Shown piece after piece: positions 52,601 through 58,802 of a stretch of DNA of 64,000 nt. The DNA comes from Pseudomonas sp. B21-040 (GTDB lineage: Bacteria; Pseudomonadota; Gammaproteobacteria; Pseudomonadales; Pseudomonadaceae). A model generated the notes under the pieces. The model had not been told where the DNA came from, did not search any database, and saw only the letters and a program-made list of their open reading frames with translations. Positions within the stretch are counted from its first letter, which is position 1, and every line of letters begins with the position of its first letter. The translations under genes were made by a program, and so were the position numbers. The stretch covers positions 5,511,501 through 5,575,500 of the forward strand of contig NZ_CP087176.1 in assembly GCF_024748695.1 (NCBI RefSeq), read 5' to 3'.

Positions 52601-54196
52601 GTCGACAACCTCGGCGATGTCATCAGCGAAACCAGCACCCTGGCGGGCGAGATCGACACCGTCCGCTCCTCGGTGACCTACACCCTGGGCGCCAACCTGG
52701 AAAACCTCACCCTCACGGGCACCGACAGCATCGATGCCATTGGCAACAGCCAGAACAACGTGTTGACCGGCAACGATGGCAACAACCAGTTGAACGGTGG
52801 CGCCGGCCTGGACACCTTCATCGGCGGCAAAGGCAACGATGACTACGCCCTGGATCAGAGCGCCGAGTTGGCACTGGTGCAGGAAAACGCCAACGAAGGG
52901 ACCGACACCCTTTACGTCGTCTACAACGCGACCGCACAGGACAATGTCGTCGACCTGAACCTGAGCAATCTGCAGAACGTCGAAAACGTCCTGCTGCTGG
53001 GGAGCGGCGCTTATATAGCGGTCGGCAACAGTCTGAACAACACCCTGACCGGCAACGCCGGCGCCGACATCCTCAACGGCATGGCCGGCGCGGACACCAT
53101 GGACGGCGGTGCCGGCAACGACAGCTACTACGTCGACAACATCGGTGACGTCGTGATCGAACGCGGCACCTCGGCCTGGGAAATCGATGCCGTCAATGCC
53201 TCGATCGATTACACCCTGGGTGCCAACCTCGAGTACCTCAACCTGCTCGGCACTGCCAATCTCAACGGGACCGGCAACTCGCTCAGCAACCGCATCACCG
53301 GCAACGCCGGCAACAACCTCCTGGACGGCGGGGCCGGGGCCGACTTCATGGCCGGGGGCACCGGCAACGACACCTACATCGTCGACAACCTCGGCGATGT
53401 CATCAGCGAAACCAGCACCCTGGCGGGCGAGATCGACACCGTCCGCTCCTCGGTGACCTACACCCTGGGCGCCAACCTGGAAAACCTCACCCTCACGGGC
53501 AGCGACAGCATCGATGCCATCGGCAACAGCCAGAACAACGTGTTGACCGGCAACGATGGCAACAACCAGTTGAACGGCGGCGCCGGCCTGGACACCTTCA
53601 TCGGCGGCAAAGGCAACGATGACTACGCCCTGGATCAGAGCGCCGAGTTGGCACTGGTGCAGGAAAACGCCAACGAAGGGACCGACACCCTTTACGTCGT
53701 CTACAACGCGACCGCACAGGACAATGTCGTCGACCTGAACCTGAGCAATCTGCAGAACGTCGAAAACGTCCTGCTGCTGGGGAGCGGCGCCTTTACAGCG
53801 ATCGGCAACAATTTGAACAACACCCTGACCGGCAACGCCGGCAACAACATCCTGGACGGCGGCGCGGGTGTCGATACCCTGACCGGTGGTGCTGGTGCCG
53901 ATACGTTCGTGTTCGGTGCCGTCAACCAAATGGGCACCGGCGCCAGCCGCGACGTCATCACCGACTTCAGCAGTCTGCAAGGCGATAAAATCGATCTGAC
54001 GAAGTTCGATGCCAACCTGCTGCAGGGTGGTTTCAACGGTTTCACCTTTATCGGTGCCAATGACTTCACCGGCGCAGGACAAGTGCGTTTCATCGATCAC
54101 GTGTTGTCGGGCAACGTCAGTGGCAACGCGGGGGCAGACTTCGAAATCCAGTTGGTGGGCGTCAACACGTTCAACGCCAACGATCTGGTGGCGTAA
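46625..54196 (+). CDS. Giant serralysin-like metalloprotease with RTX repeat array
   Basis: Start chosen at ATG 46625 (MPSPTDYAYSTW), with AGGAA seven bases upstream; an in-frame ATG at 46568 has none. The product has 2523 residues. Residues about 30-250 are an M10-type zinc protease domain: HEIGHALGLKH at 159-169 supplies three His ligands and catalytic Glu160, and the Met-turn MSY is at 193-195. Residues 316-2406 are 24 calcium-binding RTX modules. Residues 2407-2523 hold a last RTX pair (GGAGVDTLTGGAGADTFVF) and a serralysin C-terminal domain with a terminal type I secretion signal ending NANDLVA. There is no cysteine and no Sec signal, as expected for a type I substrate. Ordinary serralysins are about 480 residues, so this is over five times larger. 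No PrtDEF-type exporter or inhibitor is in the window, so secretion must use a system elsewhere. It may be a secreted or surface protease-adhesin. Confidence 0.9.
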   Translation: MPSPTDYAYSTWTMLTGNKPLDSLLEGDYWLGASPFYKAGAPTLLTYSFITTNSYFARDYSPHNEYLNGFTLTSAQQVAVTSALSMWSAVANIQFTLVPESIWNVGDLRFGGYMGMDPKFAAWAYFPDRTAAAGDVWIGPSTDNPSPVKGSFDYLTFVHEIGHALGLKHPFEASDDNNTILTPALDDVRYTVMSYNDSYSYQPTTPMLLDILAIQKLYGANTQWQIGNNVYNWAPNQSVFETIWDSGGVDAIDGSNQASAVRINLNEGEFSQIGKAFLNFDTLTSFNEGLAIAYGTKIENAIGSAFDDTLIGNALDNLLNGMAGADTMDGGAGNDTYIVDNIGDVVIERGTSVSEIDNVNAWIDYTLGANLEYLNLVGVANLNGTGNSLSNRITGNAGNNILDGGAGADFMAGGTGNDTYIVDNLGDVISETSTLAGEIDTVRSSVTYTLGANLENLTLTGTDSINAIGNSQNNVLTGNDGNNQLNGGAGLDTFIGGKGNDDYALDQSAELALVQENANEGTDTLYVVYNATAQDNVVDLNLSNLQNVENVLLLGSGAYIAVGNSLNNTLTGNAGADILNGMAGADTMDGGAGNDSYYVDNIGDVVIERGTSAWEIDAVNASIDYTLGANLEYLNLLGTANLNGTGNSLSNRITGNAGNNLLDGGAGADFMAGGTGNDTYIVDNLGDVISETSTLAGEIDTVRSSVTYTLGANLENLTLTGSDSIDAIGNSQNNVLTGNDGNNQLNGGAGLDTFIGGKGNDDYALDQSAELALVQENANEGTDTLYVVYNATAQDNVVDLNLSNLQSVENVLLLGSGAFTAIGNNLNNTLTGNAGNNLLDGGAGADFMAGGTGNDTYIVDNLGDVISETSTLAGEIDTVRSSVTYTLGANLENLTLTGSDSIDAIGNSQNNVLTGNDGNNQLNGGAGLDTFIGGKGNDDYALDQSAELALVQENANEGTDTLYVVYNATAQDNVVDLNLSNLQNVENVLLLGSGAYTAIGNSLNNTLTGNAGADILNGMAGADTMDGGAGNDSYYVDNIGDVVIERGTSAWEIDAVNASIDYTLGANLEYLNLLGTANLNGTGNSLSNRITGNAGNNLLDGGAGADFMAGGTGNDTYIVDNLGDVISETSTLAGEIDTVRSSVTYTLGANLENLTLTGTNSIDAIGNSQNNVLTGNDGNNQLNGGAGLDTFIGGKGNDDYALDQSAELALVQENANEGTDTLYVVYNATAQDNVVDLNLSNLQSVENVLLLGSGAFTAIGNNLNNTLTGNAGNNILDGGAGADFMAGGTGNDTYIVDNLGDVISETSTLAGEIDTVRSSVTYTLGANLENLTLTGTNSIDAIGNSQNNVLTGNDGNNQLNGGAGLDTFIGGKGNDDYALDQSAELALVQENANEGTDTLYVVYNATAQDNVVDLNLSNLQNVENVLLLGSGAYIAVGNSLNNTLTGNAGADILNGMAGADTMDGGAGNDSYYVDNIGDVVIERGTSAWEIDAVNASIDYTLGANLEYLNLLGTANLNGTGNSLSNRITGNAGNNLLDGGAGADFMAGGTGNDTYIVDNLGDVISETSTLAGEIDTVRSSVTYTLGANLENLTLTGSDSIDAIGNSQNNVLTGNDGNNQLNGGAGLDTFIGGKGNDDYALDQSAELALVQENANEGTDTLYVVYNATAQDNVVDLNLSNLQNVENVLLLGSGAYIAVGNSLNNTLTGNAGADILNGMAGADTMDGGAGNDSYYVDNIGDVVIERGTSAWEIDAVNASIDYTLGANLEYLNLLGTANLNGTGNSLSNRITGNAGNNLLDGGAGADFMAGGTGNDTYIVDNLGDVISETSTLAGEIDTVRSSVTYTLGANLENLTLTGTNSIDAIGNSQNNVLTGNDGNNQLNGGAGLDTFIGGKGNDDYALDQSAELALVQENANEGTDTLYVVYNATAQDNVVDLNLSNLQSVENVLLLGSGAFTAIGNNLNNTLTGNAGNNILDGGAGADFMAGGTGNDTYIVDNLGDVISETSTLAGEIDTVRSSVTYTLGANLENLTLTGTDSIDAIGNSQNNVLTGNDGNNQLNGGAGLDTFIGGKGNDDYALDQSAELALVQENANEGTDTLYVVYNATAQDNVVDLNLSNLQNVENVLLLGSGAYIAVGNSLNNTLTGNAGADILNGMAGADTMDGGAGNDSYYVDNIGDVVIERGTSAWEIDAVNASIDYTLGANLEYLNLLGTANLNGTGNSLSNRITGNAGNNLLDGGAGADFMAGGTGNDTYIVDNLGDVISETSTLAGEIDTVRSSVTYTLGANLENLTLTGSDSIDAIGNSQNNVLTGNDGNNQLNGGAGLDTFIGGKGNDDYALDQSAELALVQENANEGTDTLYVVYNATAQDNVVDLNLSNLQNVENVLLLGSGAFTAIGNNLNNTLTGNAGNNILDGGAGVDTLTGGAGADTFVFGAVNQMGTGASRDVITDFSSLQGDKIDLTKFDANLLQGGFNGFTFIGANDFTGAGQVRFIDHVLSGNVSGNAGADFEIQLVGVNTFNANDLVA
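47570..53842 (+). repeat. In-frame RTX module array, three 2091-bp blocks
   Basis: Three module types repeat in frame: A (249 bp, 83 residues, GGAGADFMAGGTGNDTYIV), B (282 bp, 94 residues, GGAGLDTFIGGKGNDDYAL) and C (249 bp, 83 residues, GMAGADTMDGGAGNDSYYV). A modules begin at 47819, 48599, 49130, 49910, 50441, 51221, 52001, 52532 and 53312; each is followed by B. C modules begin at 47570, 48350, 49661, 50972, 51752 and 53063. The order is C-AB, C-AB-AB, C-AB-AB, C-AB, C-AB-AB, C-AB. Blocks 49661-51751 and 51752-53842 have identical order and nearly identical DNA, while 47570-49660 has the same length but another order. Confidence 0.95.
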
Positions 54197-54211
54197 GCCT
54201 CGATAGAAAGA

Positions 54212-54234
54212 CCCGACCTGTCGAACAGGTCGGG
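54212..54234 (+). terminator. Hairpin directly after the RTX gene
   Basis: Stem CCCGACCTG (54212-54220) / CAGGTCGGG (54226-54234) with a five-base loop stands 16 bases after the stop. It lacks a T tract, so it probably protects the 3' end while the next hairpin terminates. Confidence 0.5.
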
Positions 54235-54243
54235 GATACAAAC

Positions 54244-54275
54244 AAAAACGCCCCGACTTGATCGGGGCGTTTTTG
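54244..54275. terminator. Bidirectional terminator between RTX gene and MalT-like regulator
   Basis: Stem ACGCCCCGA (54248-54256) / TCGGGGCGT (54262-54270) with A and T tracts outside. The same stem, with another loop, occurs at 57355-57377 on the far side of the regulator gene. Confidence 0.88.
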
Positions 54276-54296
54276 TTTCAAGTGCACTGTTTTCGG

Positions 54297-57035
54297 CTAA
54301 ACCAACACGCCTAACGCCTTCGCCCGTGCCACCGCCTGCGTACGCCGTTCCACCCCAAGCTTGCTGTTGATATGACTCGCATGGGTTTTAACCGTGTGCA
54401 GCGAAATGAACAGCTGGTCGCTGATTTGTTGATTCGAACACCCTTGGGCAATCAGTTGAAGAACCGCCAATTCACGCGCGCTGAGCTGCTCTGCCCCCGA
54501 ACACGACTCCACTGTCGGACGAAGGGCCACCGACGGCAGTTTTTCTGCAAGTTGCTGCGAAACATCCGTCGGAGCACTCAATTGCAGTTGCCCACGCAGC
54601 CAGCACGGATGTTCAGCCAGCAACCCGTCGAACGGTTGCAAGGCGCCACCGGTCGCCGCTTCCAGCGCCTGGGCCAGTGCCTTGCGGGCCTCGGGTTCGC
54701 GCCCGCTGGCCAAAAACAAGGTGACTTTTTGAGTCAGTGCCAAGGTGCAGAGCATTTGTCGGCCAGATTGCTGCCCATGCTCGAGCAATGCATTCAACCG
54801 CCCTTCGGCGATCATCAATTGCCCTTGAATGACGTCCAGCAAGGCTTGCTGTAACTCGATATGCAGCGGCAACTGTGGATGGAATTCCGGTGGCGCTGCG
54901 GCGTGCTCACCGGTGTAGGTCTGCCCCAGGCGCGCCAGCCAGGCTTCGGCCAGATCGGTGCGCCCCTGGGCCAGCCATAGTTCACATTTGACCAGGGTAA
55001 TCATTGCCAGATAGTAAATCGGTGGCACGTCCCAGATGTGCATCAGGCGCTCGGCCTCGGCCAGTTCGGCGAAGGCGTTGGCGAACTCGCCGCTGCTGCC
55101 CTCAAGCCGGGCGATCACACAATGGCCGATGAGCACGCTGATATCGCGACAGGCACGCGCTTCACTCAGACCCGCTTGCAAGCGCGACCGTGCGGCTTGC
55201 GGTTGCATGCGCAAGGCCAGCAAGAGCCCTTCGTATAACGTCAGCCGTGCACGTACCGCGTAAAGTCGTTGTGGGGATAACCCTTGCAGGCGTTGCAGCC
55301 CCTGACGGACCTCTTGCAACGAGCGCAGGATTTCCCCGCGTGCCTGCAACACACGGGCGCGATCGTAATGGGCCAGTGCTTCAAACAACGGGTTGCCGAC
55401 CCTTTGTGCCAATTCCAGCGACTCTCGATTCAAACTGCGCGCGCGCCACAAATCGCCGTCGGCAATGGCCAGGTTGGACAGGGTCGAGAGGCACATCAAG
55501 CGTTGTCCGTAGCGCTTGGCCGGCAGGCTCTGCAGCGCTTCGGTGCAATAGAGCAGCGTCAGTTCGCGATTGCCACGCCCCCGGGCGATGATGCCGCTCA
55601 GGGCCAGCCACTGCGCCAGCATCGACTTCTGCGCAGTGGCCGAAGGGGCCGGCAGGAAGCGACTCAAGTGAGCCGCCAGTTCCTGCGCCGCGTCCAGCTG
55701 ACAGGCCATCCCCAACGCCCAACTGTAGAGCACGATGAGCCTGGGCGTGCTGATCAACAAGCTATCGGGCAAGTCCATTTTCCAGCGCAACAGCATGCCG
55801 ACGTTTTGCTCGGCCAGCAGTTGTTCCTCCGAGAGGTTTTGCACCAGGTTCGCGGCAACGTCCAGATGCCCGGCACGCAACGCCTGCTCCACAGCCTCGT
55901 CGAGCAGACCCTGGGCATTGAACCAGCGACACGCGCGTAAATGCAGACTGGCGACCGGCACTATCGTCTGAGCGGTAGGCCGAGTGCGCAGCAAGTCAGA
56001 AAACAGGTGGTGATAGCGATACCAGTGGCCGTGCTCGTCCAGCGGCACCAGAAACACTTGGTGTGCCTGAAGGAATCGCAGAATTTCGGCGCTGTCATGG
56101 GCTTCGCGTACCGCGTCGCAGAGCTCGCTGCAAAAACGTTCCTGAGGCGCGGTGTCATAAAGAAACTGCTGCACTTCAGCCGGCAGACAATCGATGACCT
56201 CTTCAAGCAGGTAATCACGAATCAGCCCTTCCCCACCGTGCAGCGACTGTGGCAATGCGCTGTCAGTCCCCGCCTCGGAGGCTGCCAGCAACCAGAATCG
56301 CAGGCCCGCGACCCAGCCTTCGCTACGCTGGATCAGACTTTCCAAGGCCTCGCCACGCAATGAGCTGCTGTGGCGATCAAGCAACGTGAGCGCTTCCTCA
56401 TGGGTCAGTCGAAGGTCTTGCTCATGCAGCTCGAGCAGTTGGCGCGACAGGCGCAAGCGCGCCAGGTGCCAGTCCGGACGCTGTCGACTGGTGACCATGA
56501 CCAGCAGGCCATCGGGCAAGTGATTGAGGAAAAACTGCAGGCAACGATCGAGTACCGGACCTTGCGCCAGATGATAGTCATCGAGCACCAGCAGCAAAGG
56601 CGTACTGGGCGACAGGTGGAAGGCCAGCTCATCAAGCAATCCATCCAGCCATTCTTCAAAGGCGAACGGCTGATGACGCTGGCGCATTTTCAGTAGACCC
56701 AACGCCTGACAGCCCAATGTCGGAAAGTAGTCCTGAAGCCCTTCGAGCAACCGCTCAAGGAATCGCCCCGGATCACTGTCTCGAGGGCTCAACCCCAGCC
56801 ACAGACTTCGCCAATGCTCCGGCAGCGCCTGACAGAACTCTACCGCCAATGAACTCTTGCCGAAGCCGGCAGGTGCGCTGACCAGCAACAGCCTGCCACC
56901 GAGACCGGCACTCAGGCGCTCGCACAAACGAGGCCGCAGCACATGGCCGTCAGGCAATGGGGGCCGAAAAAAGCGTCCGTCCAATGTCGCGATGGAAACG
57001 CTTGATGGGCCCGGGGATGAGGACAGATCAGTCAT
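54297..57035 (-). CDS. MalT-like LuxR-family transcriptional activator (LAL type)
   Basis: A 912-residue ATP-dependent regulator. A STAND NTPase region has Walker A APAGFGKSS (54-62) and Walker B LLLVLDDYH (147-155). A long helical TPR-like sensor follows (about 400-830), then a C-terminal LuxR helix-turn-helix (about 845-905, LSARELAVLQLIAQG, NQQISDQLFISLHTVKTHASHI). This is the layout of MalT and AlkS, which bind an inducer and ATP and activate transport or catabolic genes. It is read toward the RTX gene and lies downstream of DUF1329, but terminators isolate it on both sides, so it has its own promoter in 57036-57182. Likely targets are the DUF1329/DUF1302/acyl-CoA synthetase genes. Confidence 0.9.
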   Translation of the reverse strand: MTDLSSSPGPSSVSIATLDGRFFRPPLPDGHVLRPRLCERLSAGLGGRLLLVSAPAGFGKSSLAVEFCQALPEHWRSLWLGLSPRDSDPGRFLERLLEGLQDYFPTLGCQALGLLKMRQRHQPFAFEEWLDGLLDELAFHLSPSTPLLLVLDDYHLAQGPVLDRCLQFFLNHLPDGLLVMVTSRQRPDWHLARLRLSRQLLELHEQDLRLTHEEALTLLDRHSSSLRGEALESLIQRSEGWVAGLRFWLLAASEAGTDSALPQSLHGGEGLIRDYLLEEVIDCLPAEVQQFLYDTAPQERFCSELCDAVREAHDSAEILRFLQAHQVFLVPLDEHGHWYRYHHLFSDLLRTRPTAQTIVPVASLHLRACRWFNAQGLLDEAVEQALRAGHLDVAANLVQNLSEEQLLAEQNVGMLLRWKMDLPDSLLISTPRLIVLYSWALGMACQLDAAQELAAHLSRFLPAPSATAQKSMLAQWLALSGIIARGRGNRELTLLYCTEALQSLPAKRYGQRLMCLSTLSNLAIADGDLWRARSLNRESLELAQRVGNPLFEALAHYDRARVLQARGEILRSLQEVRQGLQRLQGLSPQRLYAVRARLTLYEGLLLALRMQPQAARSRLQAGLSEARACRDISVLIGHCVIARLEGSSGEFANAFAELAEAERLMHIWDVPPIYYLAMITLVKCELWLAQGRTDLAEAWLARLGQTYTGEHAAAPPEFHPQLPLHIELQQALLDVIQGQLMIAEGRLNALLEHGQQSGRQMLCTLALTQKVTLFLASGREPEARKALAQALEAATGGALQPFDGLLAEHPCWLRGQLQLSAPTDVSQQLAEKLPSVALRPTVESCSGAEQLSARELAVLQLIAQGCSNQQISDQLFISLHTVKTHASHINSKLGVERRTQAVARAKALGVLV

Positions 57036-57182
57036 GGCCGGCTCTTGTTTGAATTACGGGTGGCGGCGTTGCAGATGTCCGCAGACTAGCGGTAAACGGA
57101 TAGGGAATGAAGGTAATTGCTACAAATGGCTACAAAAAGTCTACAAGCAAATATGTCGATCAATCCGGCAACCACACTGCCC

Positions 57183-57328
57183 CGTAGCAGCGGCCGAGCC
57201 TGCGAGGCTGCGTCCGGCTGCGCAGCAGTCGTGAAATCAATCGTTGCGACTCTCCAGAACTACCTTGTACTCAGGTTTACGACTGCTGCGCAGCCGGACG
57301 CAGCCTCGCAGGCTCGGCAGCTGCTACA
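57183..57328. repeat. REPIN-like long inverted repeat (class 2)
   Basis: Arms of about 55 bases start GTAGCAGCGGCCGAGCCTGC and end in the complementary sequence around a variable 40-base centre. Outer arms differ from the copies at 6763 and 63551 (GAGCCTGCGAGGC instead of GCGAAGCCTGC), while the inner part CGTCCGGCTGCGCAGCAGTC is shared. Confidence 0.75.
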
Positions 57329-57347
57329 CAGGGCTTTATGAACGTCA

Positions 57348-57380
57348 AAAAAAAACGCCCCGAACCAGTCGGGGCGTTTT
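57348..57380. terminator. Terminator downstream of DUF1329 gene
   Basis: Stem ACGCCCCGA (57355-57363) / TCGGGGCGT (57369-57377) with a five-base loop, eight or more A on the left and T on the right. On the minus strand it ends the DUF1302-DUF1329 transcript, 30 bases after the stop. Confidence 0.88.
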
Positions 57381-57409
57381 TTGAGGATGCGGCCTCTGAT
57401 CAGTACAGG

Positions 57410-58774
57410 TTAGCGAACCCCGTCCTGACGCAGTGCAGCAGGTGTGAAGTCGCTGGTGGTAGCGGTGAAGCCGAAGTCATACGCCGACTTCTCTTCGTTC
57501 TTCATGCCCAGCGCCAGGTAGCGACCCGATTGCAGGTCGTACAGGGCTTCCAGGGTGTACCACGGCACTTGCACGTTGTAATACTGCTGGGAGTGAGCTT
57601 CCGCCACACGCCACAGCTGATTGCGACCGTCATAGTGATCGATCACAGCGGCTTGCCAGGTATCTTCGTCGATGTAGAAGTCACGTTTGGCGTAGATGTG
57701 ACGCTGGCCTTCCTTCAAAGTAGCGACCACATGCCAGACCCGACGCAACTCGTAACGCGACAGGTCCTGGTTGATGTGACCGGCCTTGATGATGTCGTCG
57801 TACTTCAGGCTCGGCGAGTCGAGTTTGTAGCTGTCGGAGGCGATGTACATCTCTTTTTTGCCTTCGAGCTTCCAGTCGTAGCGATCCGGCGCACCGTTGA
57901 ACATGTCCAGGTTGTCGGAGGTACGCAGGCCATCCGCCGCGGTACCCGGCCCGTCATAGGACACTTGTGGTGCACGACGCACACGACGCTGACCGGCGTT
58001 GTAGACCCACGCCGAACGCGGTTCCTTCACCTGATCGAGGGTTTCGTGCACCAGCAGCACACCACCCGCCAGACGTGCCGGCGCGGTCACTTTCTGCTTG
58101 AAGTAGAACAGGATGTTGCCCGGGTTTTTCGGGTCGTAGTCCTTCATTTTGTCGCGGAACACGAACTGATCCTGGAAGTACACCAGGCTGTACGAGCCGT
58201 TCGGCTGTGGCGTGGCCTGGGTCACCAGACGGGTCACACTGCCGCCGCGATAGCGGGTGATGTGGTTCCAGATGACTTCCACACCGCTTTTCGGAATCGG
58301 GAACGGCACAGCGGTTTCGAAGTTTTCCAGACCGTTGCCACCGGACACCAGGGTGGTAGTGGTGGCGTTCTTCTTGATGGCGGCGAACACGTCATCCGGC
58401 ACGGTGGAACCACGATGGGACGGATAAACCGGCATCTTGTAGGTGTCCGGGTAGCGCTTGAACATCGCGTACTGGCCCGGGGCAAGCTTTTCCTTGTACT
58501 GGTCGACGTTCTGCGCCGTGATGGTGAACAGCGGTTTTTCACTGGCGAACGGGTCGGACAGGAAACCTTTGCTGTCGACGGTGCCGGCGTTTTTCGGCAT
58601 TGGTTTCCAGGCCGGGATCGAACCGTCGGCATTACCCGCCATCTCGGCCCCCATCGGGGTCAGGCTCTTGCCCAGTTTGTCGGCTTCGGCCGCAGGGACC
58701 GCCGCCATCACGCTCGTCGCCAGCAGCGAAAGCCCCAGAACACCAGCATGGAACAGACTCTTTGTTATTTTCAT
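57410..58774 (-). CDS. DUF1329 family periplasmic protein (LolA/LolB-like fold)
   Basis: A 454-residue exported protein. A Sec signal (about 1-24, SLFHAGVLGLSLLATSVMA) is followed by a conserved N-terminal stretch (VPAAEADKLGKSLTPMGAEMAGNADGSIPAW across a loop), and a body rich in Tyr and basic residues. The family is predicted to resemble lipoprotein-sorting LolA/LolB folds and almost always sits beside DUF1302, often near lipid or aromatic degradation genes. A role in carrying a hydrophobic substrate across the periplasm is inferred. It follows the DUF1302 gene by 28 bases, so they form an operon. Confidence 0.88.
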   Translation of the reverse strand: MKITKSLFHAGVLGLSLLATSVMAAVPAAEADKLGKSLTPMGAEMAGNADGSIPAWKPMPKNAGTVDSKGFLSDPFASEKPLFTITAQNVDQYKEKLAPGQYAMFKRYPDTYKMPVYPSHRGSTVPDDVFAAIKKNATTTTLVSGGNGLENFETAVPFPIPKSGVEVIWNHITRYRGGSVTRLVTQATPQPNGSYSLVYFQDQFVFRDKMKDYDPKNPGNILFYFKQKVTAPARLAGGVLLVHETLDQVKEPRSAWVYNAGQRRVRRAPQVSYDGPGTAADGLRTSDNLDMFNGAPDRYDWKLEGKKEMYIASDSYKLDSPSLKYDDIIKAGHINQDLSRYELRRVWHVVATLKEGQRHIYAKRDFYIDEDTWQAAVIDHYDGRNQLWRVAEAHSQQYYNVQVPWYTLEALYDLQSGRYLALGMKNEEKSAYDFGFTATTSDFTPAALRQDGVR

Positions 58775-58802
58775 ATGTGTGTTCGTCCTGAAAAAACAGT
58801 GC

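Larger units (their letters stand above)
57036..57409. other. Gap between DUF1329 gene and MalT-like regulator
   Basis: This 374-base space holds the regulator's 5' region (57036-57182, AT-richer, no clear promoter hexamers), a class 2 REPIN-like repeat (57183-57328) and a terminator (57348-57380). No gene is seen. Confidence 0.6.

Noticed and set aside
47570..53842. Regular repeats that might be a CRISPR array or satellite
   Set aside because: Units are 249-282 bp, in frame, and encode RTX motifs, with no 30-base repeat/spacer pattern and no cas genes.
47534..54241. A 2235-codon open frame on the minus strand opposite the RTX gene
   Set aside because: It is open only because the same stop-free antisense module is copied many times. 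Its translation is a monotonous Val/Gly/Ala repeat with no known fold or start signal, while the plus strand has an intact enzyme domain.
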